This document shows, one piece after another, positions 35,494-44,360 of a stretch of DNA of 64,000 nucleotides. Every line of letters starts with the position of its first letter. The first letter of the stretch is position 1. Where the stretch lies: contig WQRX01000004.1 in the NCBI GenBank assembly GCA_009786535.1, positions 56,787-120,786 of the forward strand, in the 5' to 3' direction. The notes below the pieces were generated by a model that ran no database searches, had not been told where the DNA came from, and saw nothing but the letters and a program-made list of their open reading frames with translations. The position numbers and the translations under genes were made by a program. Source of the DNA: Defluviitaleaceae bacterium. Lineage in GTDB: Bacteria; Bacillota; Clostridia; Lachnospirales; WQUN01.

Positions 35494-36379
35494 TTTCCAA
35501 AACCTCCGCCATGGAAATTAAGTGCTGAATTTGCGCGTCATTGGGCAGTACAAAGCGCGTGTCGTGCGTGCCGAAGCGCGTTTCGAAGTATTCTTCATTG
35601 GCATAGGCGAGCAGGAAGGCGCGTACCTCTTCTCGTAATGACTGCGGCAACGCGGCAGACGCAATGTAACCGGGGAAGGGGATAATCGCCGTGTCGCCGA
35701 TGATGCGCACATCGCCTTCATTAATTACGCCCGAACGTATAAGGTTGCCCAGGTTTAAATTGCCTACGGCGGCGGCGTCAAAATCGCCGTGGGCGACACC
35801 CATAATGCTTGCGGGCTGCCCGCCCGAAAACGTTACCGTGCTGAAGAAACCGCCCGCCTCTACCTGCGTGCGCGTTAAATCAAGGGTGTTCATCAGGTGA
35901 TACAGCGGGTAGAAGAAGCCCGACGTGCTGGAGGGGCTAATGAAGGCGAAGCTGCGCCCGCGCATGTCCTCCATGGTTTGGATATCGTCCTGTGCGGTGA
36001 TGAAAACCGTCTTGTTAATGGACGCGGGGTTATCGGTGACAACCAGCCTTTCCACGTCCATTACTTCCCGCGCCATTAGGTACACGAAGGGCGAACCCCA
36101 CATAATGTCCAAATTGCCTGCGCGCATGGCTTCTATGCCTACGATGTGGGTCGCGTCTTCGATGATGCGCACGGGTATGTTGATGTGCGCCTCCAGCCCC
36201 GTGCGGAAGTCTTCAAATACCGCGACGGACTGGGGGTTGCCGTCGTCTACCAACAGGGCGATGCGCAATTCGTCGGGTGCGCCCGACGGGCGGGTTGCGC
36301 CAAGCCCACACGCGGTGAACGTCACCGTTAGTGCCGCTAAGGCAAGTGCTGCGAGTAACAGGGTTGTTGCTCTTTTCAT
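35474..36379 (-). CDS. PhnD-family substrate-binding lipoprotein of the TPP-regulated transporter
   Basis: 301 residues. Signal peptide with lipobox VTFTAC-G. The body is PhnD-like (PF12974 type): NLDIMWGSPFVYLMARE, the loop SPSSTSGFFYPLYHLM, and GQPASIMGVAHGDFDAAAVGN. Proteins of this family bind phosphonate, phosphite or other small anions, and the ligand changes between subgroups. I use the ATG at 36379, seven bases after GGGAGG. The aptamer at 36470-36576 and its terminator lie directly upstream, so the ligand is probably thiamine-related. It overlaps the fused transporter gene by 20 bases. Confidence 0.88.
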   Translation of the reverse strand: MKRATTLLLAALALAALTVTFTACGLGATRPSGAPDELRIALLVDDGNPQSVAVFEDFRTGLEAHINIPVRIIEDATHIVGIEAMRAGNLDIMWGSPFVYLMAREVMDVERLVVTDNPASINKTVFITAQDDIQTMEDMRGRSFAFISPSSTSGFFYPLYHLMNTLDLTRTQVEAGGFFSTVTFSGGQPASIMGVAHGDFDAAAVGNLNLGNLIRSGVINEGDVRIIGDTAIIPFPGYIASAALPQSLREEVRAFLLAYANEEYFETRFGTHDTRFVLPNDAQIQHLISMAEVLEIDLSEQ

Positions 36380-36425
36380 AGTAAATCCTCCCAAATGTAA
36401 TTTTGAGAAGCCGTGGCCATTGCAT

Positions 36426-36454
36426 TAAAAATGCCGCCTCTAATAAGAAGCGGC
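36426..36454 (-). terminator. Terminator of the TPP riboswitch expression platform
   Basis: On the minus strand GCCGCTTC and GAGGCGGC form an 8-bp stem (36433-36454) with a six-base loop, then TTTTTAAT. It lies 15 bases after the aptamer and before the binding-protein gene, as expected for transcription attenuation when TPP is bound. Confidence 0.8.
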
Positions 36455-36469
36455 AAAAAGAACCTTCGC

Positions 36470-36576
36470 CATTGCTCCCTACGCTAGAATTATCTAACAG
36501 GTTCTAAGGGTCAGGTATTATACCTTCTCAGCCCGGTGCGAAGTGATGTACTTCGCGCAACAGCTCCCCTGCAATG
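36470..36576 (-). promoter_or_regulatory. TPP (thi-box) riboswitch aptamer
   Basis: The minus strand carries the thi-box core: AGGGGAGC, GGGCTGAGAAGG, ATACCTGACCCTTAGAACCTG and TAATTCTAGCGTAGGGA. P1 is closed by CATTGC (36576-36571) and GCAATG (36475-36470). CTGAGA and ACC...AACCTG are the pyrophosphate and pyrimidine-binding elements of TPP aptamers. The P3 arm is an extended hairpin (GCGCGAAGTACATCACTTCGC). It is followed by an intrinsic terminator and a PhnD-like gene. Confidence 0.93.
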
Positions 36577-36581
36577 TTTGG

Positions 36582-36610
36582 AGTGTAGCAGATGGTTTTG
36601 TGTGTGTCAA
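36582..36610 (-). promoter_or_regulatory. Sigma-A promoter of the TPP-riboswitch operon
   Basis: Minus strand TTGACA (36610-36605) and TACACT (36587-36582), 17-base spacer, directly upstream of P1 of the aptamer and four bases after the stop of the upstream permease gene. Confidence 0.75.
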
Positions 36611-36613
36611 ATA

Positions 36614-38650
36614 CTACCGCCCATACATCAACCAATCCAGCGTATAGTCAAAGGCGAGCAGGCGTATATGGTGCGTCCATGTGTGGTCATGCCCTTCGCG
36701 GTAGGAATGAATGTTGGCTTGGATGGATATGGGGTGCGCCGACCATTCCACTTCGTTTGTGTTGCGTTGGCGTTCGATAATGCCCGTTGCGGCGGTGTCA
36801 CGTTTTAGGGCTTCTACAAGGGAGCGGATTTCCGCAGGGTCGGTGATGACGGTAGTCGCCTCGCGCAGTACAATGTCGTATATGCCGTGTTCTTGCAAGC
36901 GTATCAGTATTTCGCCTTCGGCAAGCATTTGCTCCAGCCACGGGATGTCATGTATGGTGAACCATCCCGTTTCAAAACGCACTTCGTCTGCGCCTTGTTG
37001 CAAAAGTTCAATAGCGTCTTTAATTTCCGTAATGGTGAGGAACGGCGCAGGCAGACGAATTTCTATTTGCGCAATGGTGTGGGGGTGGTGCAGGGGCGCA
37101 AAGCGCGAAAGGATTACCGCTTCCTCGCGCAGCAGGTCTTCGACGCCTATGCGCTGCATAAAGTCGGGCGGCAGTGTGTAATTGCGCGTTACGGTTGCGC
37201 CGTTGTGTAGGTAATACACGATGGGTAAGGGTTGCGGTTGCATCTCCCAACTCCACCTGGTGTTTGCCGCGTTCCACACTAAACGGCGCAGGGAACGGCG
37301 CTCGTTGATAATTTCTTGATGGATTTCCCGCGTACGGGCAATGATATCGGGGTCGGTAATGGCTATAAAGTCTACCCCTTCCCGCTGACTGCCCCAAAAA
37401 TGTTGTACTTGAATGCCCGCAATTTCATTTTCGCCGGGTACGCGCGTAACATAACCCCATAAAAAGCCGTTAGTCACCAGCAACATAAGCAGGTACAAGC
37501 CCACTGCAACACCGCCGAAAATGGGCAACTTGCGTACCTTGTTGCCTACATGCAGCGTTTTTTCCGCCAGCATTTGCGCAAGGAAATATACCAGCACAAA
37601 ACCCACAACAAAACCGACGTAAAAAGCGCCCCGTCCGCCGCCCATCACCATAATGAAGAATACACCCATGGCTATCATGCCTACCAGCGACATGAGGAAA
37701 ATCAGTACATTTTTAAGCGGCACAAACGCGACCGAATCGCCCGCCGTTTCCGCCCTTCTGCGCAAACAGCAAAAGCGCGCAACGGCAAAATATACGACCG
37801 TCAGCACGGCATACCCAATATACAAAACCCACATGTAATCGCTGTTAAAGGGCGCATTTGACCAGCGGTGGTCGTTGATTACATTGCTCATCATTACGGG
37901 ATGCATCATATACAATATTTCGTCGATAAAAAAATTACCCGTAGTGGAAAAACCAAATAAATACATATGCGCAATGCTCCACCCAAGCCCAACGATAGCA
38001 AGAGGTAAAAACGAAATAATGCCCGCAAGTATTATCGAAACCACGCGGCTGCCCGAAATGGACACCGCCGTAATACCCAGCGCAAAATATACCATTATGC
38101 CAAGCAAATTACGCAGGAAAAAGCCCGCAACAATAGTAAACGTATTAAGCTGCTGTATCATTTCTAACCCATCGGGCCATAAATAGCGCGAGGCATGGGA
38201 TATTGAACTGGCCTGGATTACGCCCCATTCTACAGGAAAAACCTCCGTGCGGAAATGTTGCAAATGCACGGGCACAAGCAGCATCAGGCACAGCAAAAAC
38301 AGCGGAATAACCAGCATAATAAAGCCCGCAAGCACATTGGTGTAAAACATCTGCCGTTTGTTTACGGGAAAGCCGGCAAACGCCGTATTTGTAACCCCGT
38401 TAAAATGGTTGGGGAATAACGCAAACGCCACAATTAACGGGAAGGCAACCATAGTAAAAATAGTTGCGGGGTGGCTATGGGTAAGCACCAGCGCCATAAA
38501 ATGGTCTGCCCCTGTCCAGCTTACACCTTCCCGTGCGGTGTGCATCGGCATGATGATGCCAAGCAGATACACCGCAAGCAACGCAAGGGGAATGACGATA
38601 AATCGTTTTAACTGCTCTATCAGCAGCGGCGTGTTAATGAAGGTTTTCAT
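36614..38650 (-). CDS. ABC transporter permease with large extracytoplasmic or C-terminal region
   Basis: 678 residues. About ten to twelve TM helices in the first 400 residues (for example PLALLAVYLLGIIMPM, LAGFIMLVIPLFLLCLMLLV, IIAGIISFLPLAIVGLGW). The last 270 residues are soluble and mostly alpha/beta, with repeated D-I-x-x-R motifs, resembling DUF6449-type C-terminal domains of permeases linked to YtrA-type operons. ATG at 38650 is nine bases after GGAGG; an overlap of 17 bases with the ATPase gene upstream implies coupling. Substrate unknown; cell-envelope stress or peptide-antibiotic response is typical of this operon type. Confidence 0.75.
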   Translation of the reverse strand: MKTFINTPLLIEQLKRFIVIPLALLAVYLLGIIMPMHTAREGVSWTGADHFMALVLTHSHPATIFTMVAFPLIVAFALFPNHFNGVTNTAFAGFPVNKRQMFYTNVLAGFIMLVIPLFLLCLMLLVPVHLQHFRTEVFPVEWGVIQASSISHASRYLWPDGLEMIQQLNTFTIVAGFFLRNLLGIMVYFALGITAVSISGSRVVSIILAGIISFLPLAIVGLGWSIAHMYLFGFSTTGNFFIDEILYMMHPVMMSNVINDHRWSNAPFNSDYMWVLYIGYAVLTVVYFAVARFCCLRRRAETAGDSVAFVPLKNVLIFLMSLVGMIAMGVFFIMVMGGGRGAFYVGFVVGFVLVYFLAQMLAEKTLHVGNKVRKLPIFGGVAVGLYLLMLLVTNGFLWGYVTRVPGENEIAGIQVQHFWGSQREGVDFIAITDPDIIARTREIHQEIINERRSLRRLVWNAANTRWSWEMQPQPLPIVYYLHNGATVTRNYTLPPDFMQRIGVEDLLREEAVILSRFAPLHHPHTIAQIEIRLPAPFLTITEIKDAIELLQQGADEVRFETGWFTIHDIPWLEQMLAEGEILIRLQEHGIYDIVLREATTVITDPAEIRSLVEALKRDTAATGIIERQRNTNEVEWSAHPISIQANIHSYREGHDHTWTHHIRLLAFDYTLDWLMYGR

Positions 38651-39512
38651 ACACAAACACCTCCTCTAAGGTTAGGGGTAAATGGTCGTACAATAGGGGT
38701 TGCAGGGCTTTAATCTTAGCCTCTACCTCATCGTGTTTGCCGCGGACGACAAGCAGCTCAACCGCGCCTCTTGTTTCGCGGTGCAGAAGTTCGATGCCTT
38801 GATATTTTTCAACGTCCTGCGTTTTTTCAGGGGCGAAGGCGACTTGAATTTTATGCACGTCGGCTTTTAAATCGTCCAAGTCCCGTTCAATACCCATACG
38901 CCCGCCTTTGATAATGCCCACCGCATCGCATATCCCGTCCATTTCCTTTAAATTGTGGGAAGAAATGAGCACCGTTAACCCGCGCTGTGCCACGTCCTCG
39001 ATAATGAGTTCGAACACGACCTTGCGCACCAGCGGGTCTAACCCGTCGATGGGTTCGTCCAGCAGCAGTACATCGGGCATAACGCTCATGGCAAAAATAA
39101 ACGCCGCTTGCTTCTGCATTCCCTTCGAGAATTTGCCCAGCCGCCGCTTAGGGTCTAACCCCATTAAGCCCAGCATTTTGGTGTAGCGTTCCTCGTTCCA
39201 TGTTTGCGCGTACATGCGGCGCATAAATTTGTGCTGCATTTTTAGTGTATAAAACGGGAAGAAGTACAGTTCATCGGGGATATACCCCACGCGGGCTTTA
39301 ATTTGTATATTGTCATAGACGGGGGTATTGTCGATGCACACCTCGCCGATATCTTGCTTGTACACGCCCGCCAAGTGTTTAATTGCGGTGGTTTTGCCCG
39401 CGCCGTTTACGCCAACCATTCCGTAAATCGAGCCTTGCTTTACGTGCAGGTTTAACCCGTCTAATGCGGTAAAATCATCAAATCTTTTGGTTAAGTTTTC
39501 GATTTTAATCAT
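38634..39512 (-). CDS. ABC transporter ATP-binding protein (YtrB-like)
   Basis: 292 residues. Walker A GVNGAGKTT, Q-loop region YIPDELYFFP, signature-like FSKGMQKQAAF, Walker B DVLLLDEPIDGLD and H-loop SSHNLKEM. C-terminal 75 residues form a small regulatory domain (VELLVVRGKHDEVEAK). It pairs with the permease downstream (17-base overlap) and the GntR regulator upstream (four-base overlap). The set resembles the Bacillus ytr operon, induced by wall-active antibiotics. Confidence 0.88.
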   Translation of the reverse strand: MIKIENLTKRFDDFTALDGLNLHVKQGSIYGMVGVNGAGKTTAIKHLAGVYKQDIGEVCIDNTPVYDNIQIKARVGYIPDELYFFPFYTLKMQHKFMRRMYAQTWNEERYTKMLGLMGLDPKRRLGKFSKGMQKQAAFIFAMSVMPDVLLLDEPIDGLDPLVRKVVFELIIEDVAQRGLTVLISSHNLKEMDGICDAVGIIKGGRMGIERDLDDLKADVHKIQVAFAPEKTQDVEKYQGIELLHRETRGAVELLVVRGKHDEVEAKIKALQPLLYDHLPLTLEEVFVYENLH

Positions 39513-39883
39513 GTATCTGACCCTCCTTTAAGTGGCGGCGCTGTGCTTAACGCGGTAAGAATTTCCTCCTGCGAAACCCCACGATAGCTAAGTTCCTGCG
39601 CGGCGCTCCGTAATTTTGCAAAAAGGGCTTCAATTTCCTGAGATGTTTCAGGCTTGCCGATGTAGCTGCCCTGTCCGATTACCGTGTAGATGTAGCCCAG
39701 CATTTCCAACTCGCGGTAGGCTTTTTGTACCGTGTTTGGATTTACCGTTAGCGTGCGCGCCATATCGCGTACACTGGGTACTTTACTGTCCGGTGCAAGG
39801 GCACCGCTAACAATAAGCCGTTTAAAATTATCCACCACCTGTGTGTAAATGGGTTTGCGGCTTTTTAAGTCGATTTGGAACAT
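39509..39883 (-). CDS. GntR-family regulator (YtrA-like)
   Basis: 124 residues, the short YtrA subfamily. Winged helix: PIYTQVVDNFKRLIVSG, KVPSVRDMARTLTVNPNTVQKAY and YTVIGQGSYIG. A short helical tail (EEILTALSTAPPLKGG) serves for dimerisation instead of a ligand domain. It lies in the middle of the six-gene operon, between two transporter modules, and likely represses the operon. No clear operator inverted repeat stands out upstream of the operon near 42085-42150. Confidence 0.88.
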   Translation of the reverse strand: MFQIDLKSRKPIYTQVVDNFKRLIVSGALAPDSKVPSVRDMARTLTVNPNTVQKAYRELEMLGYIYTVIGQGSYIGKPETSQEIEALFAKLRSAAQELSYRGVSQEEILTALSTAPPLKGGSDT

Positions 39884-39885
39884 GT

Positions 39886-40557
39886 TTACACCCCCTCTTT
39901 TAATTTACCGTCGTGTATTTCAAACACAAGCTGTGCTTTGGCGGCAATTTCGCGGTTATGGGTCACCATTACCACGGTTTTGCCCGCCTTGTGTACGTTA
40001 AAAATGTGCTGCAGCACCTCCTGCTCGCTTTGTGAGTCAAGGTTGCCTGTGGGTTCGTCCATTAGGAGTATTGGCGGGTCGTTTGCCAGCGCACGGGCAA
40101 TGGCGATGCGCTGTAATTGCCCACCCGATAGTTCATTGGGCTTGGCATTTGTTTTGTCTGCCAACCCTACAAGGGCAAGCAATGCCTCCGCGCGGTTTTT
40201 AGCAGGTTTTTGGGAAGAAAAAAGCATAGCGGTTTCGATATTTTCCCGCGCGGTTAAATTATCTAAGAGGTTATAGGCTTGGAAAACGAAGCCGATTTTT
40301 TCCCCGCGCAGCTTGGAAATTGCGTTGTCATTCATGGCGGAAATGTCCGTGCCCTCCAGCAAAATGCGCCCTGCCGTTGGCTTATCTAACGCGCCGATGA
40401 GTTGAAGCAGCGTACTCTTCCCATGCCCCGAAGCCCCGACAATACACGCAAACCCACCGCGGGGAATGCGTAGCGACACCCCCCGCAGGGCGTGGGTTTT
40501 TGCCTTATTGCCGTAAATTTTTTCTATATCAAGCGTTTCGATAATATAATCAGCCAT
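39886..40557 (-). CDS. ABC transporter ATP-binding protein (MacB/LolD type)
   Basis: 223 residues. Walker A GASGHGKST, with a His in the usual glycine-rich loop, Q-loop VFQAYNLLD, signature LSGGQLQRIAIARAL, Walker B ILLMDEPTGNLD, H-loop VTHNREIA. It partners with the FtsX-like permease that overlaps it by eight bases. Usual substrate class for MacB/LolD types is peptides or lipoproteins. The gap to the GntR gene is two bases. Confidence 0.9.
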   Translation of the reverse strand: MADYIIETLDIEKIYGNKAKTHALRGVSLRIPRGGFACIVGASGHGKSTLLQLIGALDKPTAGRILLEGTDISAMNDNAISKLRGEKIGFVFQAYNLLDNLTARENIETAMLFSSQKPAKNRAEALLALVGLADKTNAKPNELSGGQLQRIAIARALANDPPILLMDEPTGNLDSQSEQEVLQHIFNVHKAGKTVVMVTHNREIAAKAQLVFEIHDGKLKEGV

Positions 40558-41716
40558 TGCGTATCGCCTCCATTGGGGTTAGTTTTGCCGCTTTCCACGC
40601 GGGGTACAGCCCCGCAGCTACGGCAATTACCACAGAGAGTGCAACAACGCCCGCAAGCAGCGTTACGGAAAATGCAACCGCCGTATCGGGTGTGCCTACC
40701 ACGGCAACAAATTCGTTACGCGAAATAACGGGCGCGGCAATGCGCGATACGCCAAAGCCCACAAAAAAGCCAAGTAAGCCGCCCAGCAGCCCGTATAACC
40801 CCGATTCCAGTACAAAAATGCGGAAAATGATGCCGCTTCTGCTGCCCATTGCGCGTAAAATACCAATTTCGCGGCGGCGTTCGTAGGTCGCGGTCATCAT
40901 TGTATTAATGATGCCAAACGCGGCGGCAATAAGCGCAACACTTGCAATGGCTTGCAGCGTTACGTTCAGCGAACCAAGTATAAGCAGTACCGAACCCAGC
41001 AGCTCCTCGTTGGTGGAAACGGACAAATTAGCAATGTCTGTGATGGCGGAAATATAGCGGTCAATATTTGTTACGTCCGCCACCGTAACGGCAATAAAGG
41101 ACACATAATCCCCAAGTCCAAAAATTTCCTGCGTAATGCATAAGGGCATAAACATGGTGATATCGTCGTTGCTATTGGTGGCGGAAAGAATGCCCGCGAT
41201 GGGAATTTCCTCCCCGCGCAGGGTTACGGTATCGCCCGTTTCCAACTCGAAGCGCCCCGCAAGGGCGTAGCCAAGCACAACCTCACGCGCTTCTTGGTGA
41301 GAAAAGTATGCCCCCGCATGTACGTCCCACCCGCGGTGGCGCTTCATTTCCGCGGGAAGAATGCCCACAAGCGATACAGGCACTTGCCGGATAGATGAAC
41401 CCACCGTAAGATAGGGCACCGCCCCTGTAACGCCTTCGATTGCGGCAATTTCAAACACAATTTCGCGCGGGATAGCCTCGGGCAAATGGTCGCCCGTTAG
41501 CACGGAAAGGTTAATGAAGGGGCAATCCGCCCGCGCCATAACAATGAGATTTGCGCCAAGCGCGTCCGCTTGGTGTGTAACCTCCGCCCGCAAATTATCT
41601 CCCATGGAAAGCAGCGCAACAAACGCCGCCATACCAATGGTGATACCCAACAGCGTAAACGCAAAGCGCCCGCGGCGGCGCAAGAGGTTTTTCCAAACCA
41701 GCTTTAGCACCGTCAC
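40550..41716 (-). CDS. ABC transporter permease (MacB/FtsX-like)
   Basis: 388 residues. TM1 near 20-40, a MacB-PCD periplasmic-type domain (45-240) and an FtsX domain with three TM helices (about 260-280, 310-335, 350-375). The start FTLLGITIGMAAFVALLSMGDNLR is characteristic. Works with the ATPase downstream. It overlaps the lipoprotein gene by four bases, so permease, ATPase and lipoprotein form a MacB-like tripartite export or mechanotransmission unit adapted to a single-membrane cell. Confidence 0.88.
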   Translation of the reverse strand: MTVLKLVWKNLLRRRGRFAFTLLGITIGMAAFVALLSMGDNLRAEVTHQADALGANLIVMARADCPFINLSVLTGDHLPEAIPREIVFEIAAIEGVTGAVPYLTVGSSIRQVPVSLVGILPAEMKRHRGWDVHAGAYFSHQEAREVVLGYALAGRFELETGDTVTLRGEEIPIAGILSATNSNDDITMFMPLCITQEIFGLGDYVSFIAVTVADVTNIDRYISAITDIANLSVSTNEELLGSVLLILGSLNVTLQAIASVALIAAAFGIINTMMTATYERRREIGILRAMGSRSGIIFRIFVLESGLYGLLGGLLGFFVGFGVSRIAAPVISRNEFVAVVGTPDTAVAFSVTLLAGVVALSVVIAVAAGLYPAWKAAKLTPMEAIRNG

Positions 41717-42084
41717 TGTGGGTCACCTGCAAAAGGCTCATGGGCGTATAAAAAGGAAACGATGTAATGCCCATCGCCGCAACAGGGGCGTTGTGCGCGT
41801 AAATTTCCGATTACTACGATGCGTATACCCGCTTCGGGCATTGCTTGGTTGCCGCGAAAATCCACATTAATGCCTATTGTTCCGTCATTTGTAAGCAGCA
41901 TAAATTCATTGCCGACAGAAACGCCCGCAACGCCCGCAATGGATATATCCCCCAAGAATGCTTGCGGATTTTCCATCACTTCTTCCAGGTCAAACACGCC
42001 TTCGCGCGGAGTTTCTTCCGCCCCGCACGCCGTAAGTACCAGTGCCAGCAGGGCAAGCGTAAGTAACGCAAGTATCTTTTTCAT
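41713..42084 (-). CDS. Small lipoprotein, first gene of the ABC/GntR operon
   Basis: 123 residues. Signal peptide with lipobox LVLTAC-G. The mature domain (NPQAFLGDISIAGVAGV, GTIGINVDFRG, GIRIVVIGNL) looks like a small OB-fold or beta barrel. A CC pair near the C-terminus (RPCCGDGHY) is notable. ATG follows GGGAGG. It is probably an extracytoplasmic partner of the MacB-like permease. I see no terminator between the six genes 42084-36614. Confidence 0.7.
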   Translation of the reverse strand: MKKILALLTLALLALVLTACGAEETPREGVFDLEEVMENPQAFLGDISIAGVAGVSVGNEFMLLTNDGTIGINVDFRGNQAMPEAGIRIVVIGNLRAQRPCCGDGHYIVSFLYAHEPFAGDPQ

Positions 42085-42230
42085 GGTAAGCCTCCCATAG
42101 AATAATTATGTGTATTATATGTGTTAGTACGCTTTTGTCAAGTTTTACGCAATACCCCTGTAGACGAACCCTTATCCCTGTCCTGCATAGTATGTAATGT
42201 AGTATTTTCTATTATGAAAGGGGTAAAACC

Positions 42231-42560
42231 ATGAATTGCACATGCACAAACGGCTGCCCTAAATGCCGTCCCGAACCCGTAATACGCCAAGTATTTGACT
42301 GCCCGGGCACTCAGCGCGTAGTCAAGCACGAACACATTGTGCGCCACCAACACGACACAATTAATGAATACGACGTAATTCACGAACACACCTACAACAC
42401 CCGTGATGTAGTACGCGAACGCGAAGTCGTGCGCCATAATGACTATGTACCCCACCAGCCCAATTACTGCGGCACAGCCTGCGAAGCACCCCGCACAAAT
42501 ACCTGCGGCTGCACCCCCATGGCACCCCGCCCGCGCTTTTGGGCAGGGCGCAGGTGGTAG
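42231..42560 (+). CDS. CotD-like His/Cys-rich spore coat protein
   Basis: 109 residues. Cys-rich ends (MNCTCTNGCPKC and CGTACEAP...CGC) flank a His-rich repeat core (VKHEHIVRHQHDTINEYDVI, HEHTYNTRDVVRERE). This layout resembles CotD-family coat proteins, which crosslink in the outer spore layer. A strong GAAAGGGG site precedes the ATG. The gene stands alone between the ABC operon and a terminator, as expected for a mother-cell-specific gene; no certain sigma-K promoter could be read. The alternative is a metal-binding or other spore-associated protein. Confidence 0.6.
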   Translation: MNCTCTNGCPKCRPEPVIRQVFDCPGTQRVVKHEHIVRHQHDTINEYDVIHEHTYNTRDVVREREVVRHNDYVPHQPNYCGTACEAPRTNTCGCTPMAPRPRFWAGRRW

Positions 42561-42592
42561 GCTGAAGGGTTGAAAAAGGATTGAAAGAAAAA

Positions 42593-42623
42593 GGAACTGT
42601 TTTCGCGAACAGTTTCTTTTTTT
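42593..42623 (+). terminator. Intrinsic terminator after the coat-protein gene
   Basis: Stem AACTGTT/AACAGTT (42595-42601 and 42608-42614) extended by two pairs, six-base loop TTCGCG, then a run of seven T. A near-identical terminator (same GGAACTG and CAGTTTC ends and T-run) follows the response-regulator gene at 54466. Confidence 0.85.
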
Positions 42624-42727
42624 ATTCACTGTGACATAACGCTCCATACACCCTACCGCTCACCTAAAACAAAGACCCCAACTGATGCGGAATTCTGCTT
42701 AAAAAGAGCGGTTTTTTTATTTAATTT

Positions 42728-44335
42728 TCACGCCAGCGCCAACATCAAAATCAAATTACCCTGCCCCCAAATGGTGCTTTCGGCAATCATAAAATCGTAG
42801 GAATCATCATAAAAAACCATTTCATTCGTGTTAAATCTATCAAAGGGGTTATCTGCGGGGGTTCTAAAATATTGTGTATACATATCATGCCGTTTGCGGT
42901 TGCCCGGACCTTCCGACATTGCCCCTACGGAAAGCTTGCCAAGCACATTGGTAATCGCGTTATACACATTGCGAATGGTGTGGGGCATTTCATCGCTTGC
43001 CACCATGCCGATGCCCCAGTTGTTGCGCCCAAAGGTATAGTCTAGTACGCCCAAAAGCGGAACGGACACCGCACCGCCCGTATCAACGTTAAAATAACGG
43101 CGGGCAAGCTCGTGGTTAATAGCAATACCCATCCATACGGGTAGGCTGCCCCAGCCGTACTTACCCCCCGGCAGTGTCCACGGGTTATCCCATTTATATT
43201 GCGTTGCCTCTTCCAAGAAGCGCGCCGTTGCGGCTTTGTCCCCCGCTTGCGCAAGGCGGAAGTTAGCGTTGCCGTTTAGCACGCCCCAGCTAACGCTGCC
43301 CATGGGCGGGGGCGCATAGGCTTCGCCGTCATTTAAGTACGATACATCATTGGTTAAGCGAAACAATTCCGCCGCCGCCAATGCCATATTGTCCGTATCG
43401 GTTTTGTCGTAGTAGAAGTCGTTTGTTTCGTTGCGTTCAAAGGCGGTGGGTAGCGTATCGTCCATGCGTGCACGCTTGTAAATGGCGACCGCTTTTTCTG
43501 CGTATAAATCGGAAGCCGTCGCATCGTGCTTTGCAAAAACCACTGCGCCCAATGCCAACGCCGCAGAAGCCGACCCCATATGCGCCCGCGACAATGCACA
43601 AAATGCGGGGCGCTTGCCATCCAGCCTATCGTCCGCCGCCAGCCGCCAGCCTTCGTTATGGTCTGCACCCGCGCCTACTTGAATGACAAAGGTTTCGCTG
43701 TCGGGGTGGATTTTTGCTAAATAATCCAGCGCGTATTTCGCCTCGTCCAGCAAGTCGCTGTCAAATAGCGCGGCATTTTCTTCATACGCACGCAGTAAAT
43801 GCCACGTCATGGAAGCAATGGTTAACGTAAATTTAATGTAATCCCCCGCATCGTAAAACCCGCCGCGCATATCCAGCGTGCGCCTCGTAGGGCAGGGCTT
43901 CCACGCGCCGTTTTCCCGGGCTCCGTCGGGAATGTGCATAATCGCCGCGTCGTCCTTTAAATGCCCTGCCTTTGTCATGGGTGTGTCGCACCCGCTGCGC
44001 ATATGGCGCAAGTGAAGCAGCGCCTGCCTGGCAAACACGGCGTAAGGCGCGGGGCAAATTTGCGTCGTTTGTTTTTGGGCACCGTCTAATTCAAATGTAT
44101 ACGTCCCCGCCGCCGTGAGCGAGGTAAAGTCAATTTCATACGAAAACGCCTGTGCCACATGTATATTATCGCCCGCTAAGCCCGAGCGCAATGTACCCTC
44201 TAATACCACATTTTCATCGTTTGTAACGCGCCACCGCGCGCCCGTAATATCCTTATCCGCAAGCACTACGGCAATTTTAGGGCGGTTAGGCACATACCCC
44301 GCACGGTTTAAACGAATCCAGCATGCGTATTCCAT
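42728..44335 (-). CDS. Glycoside hydrolase family 9 protein without signal peptide
   Basis: 535 residues. N-terminal Ig-like CelD_N domain (about 5-90), then the GH9 alpha6/alpha6 barrel. The catalytic base loop GGFYDAGDYIKF is near residue 160 and the general-acid region FNTNEMVFYDDSYDF is near the end, with GRNNWGIGMV in between. GH9 enzymes cleave beta-1,4-glucans. This protein starts straight with MEYACWIRLNRAGYV and no signal peptide, so it should act inside the cell on imported oligosaccharides, or be an exo-glucosaminidase-like variant. It follows mltG by 25 bases. Confidence 0.88.
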   Translation of the reverse strand: MEYACWIRLNRAGYVPNRPKIAVVLADKDITGARWRVTNDENVVLEGTLRSGLAGDNIHVAQAFSYEIDFTSLTAAGTYTFELDGAQKQTTQICPAPYAVFARQALLHLRHMRSGCDTPMTKAGHLKDDAAIMHIPDGARENGAWKPCPTRRTLDMRGGFYDAGDYIKFTLTIASMTWHLLRAYEENAALFDSDLLDEAKYALDYLAKIHPDSETFVIQVGAGADHNEGWRLAADDRLDGKRPAFCALSRAHMGSASAALALGAVVFAKHDATASDLYAEKAVAIYKRARMDDTLPTAFERNETNDFYYDKTDTDNMALAAAELFRLTNDVSYLNDGEAYAPPPMGSVSWGVLNGNANFRLAQAGDKAATARFLEEATQYKWDNPWTLPGGKYGWGSLPVWMGIAINHELARRYFNVDTGGAVSVPLLGVLDYTFGRNNWGIGMVASDEMPHTIRNVYNAITNVLGKLSVGAMSEGPGNRKRHDMYTQYFRTPADNPFDRFNTNEMVFYDDSYDFMIAESTIWGQGNLILMLALA

Positions 44336-44360
44336 GAAAAAGCCCCCTAAGGCAAAAATT

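Noticed and set aside
33151..36379. Plain phosphonate transporter annotation
   Set aside because: The protein family fits, but the TPP riboswitch and the absence of phn or C-P lyase genes argue against phosphonate as substrate.
42170..42231. Sigma-K promoter before the coat-protein gene
   Set aside because: GCATAGTATG is only a partial match to the -10 consensus and no convincing -35 could be placed.
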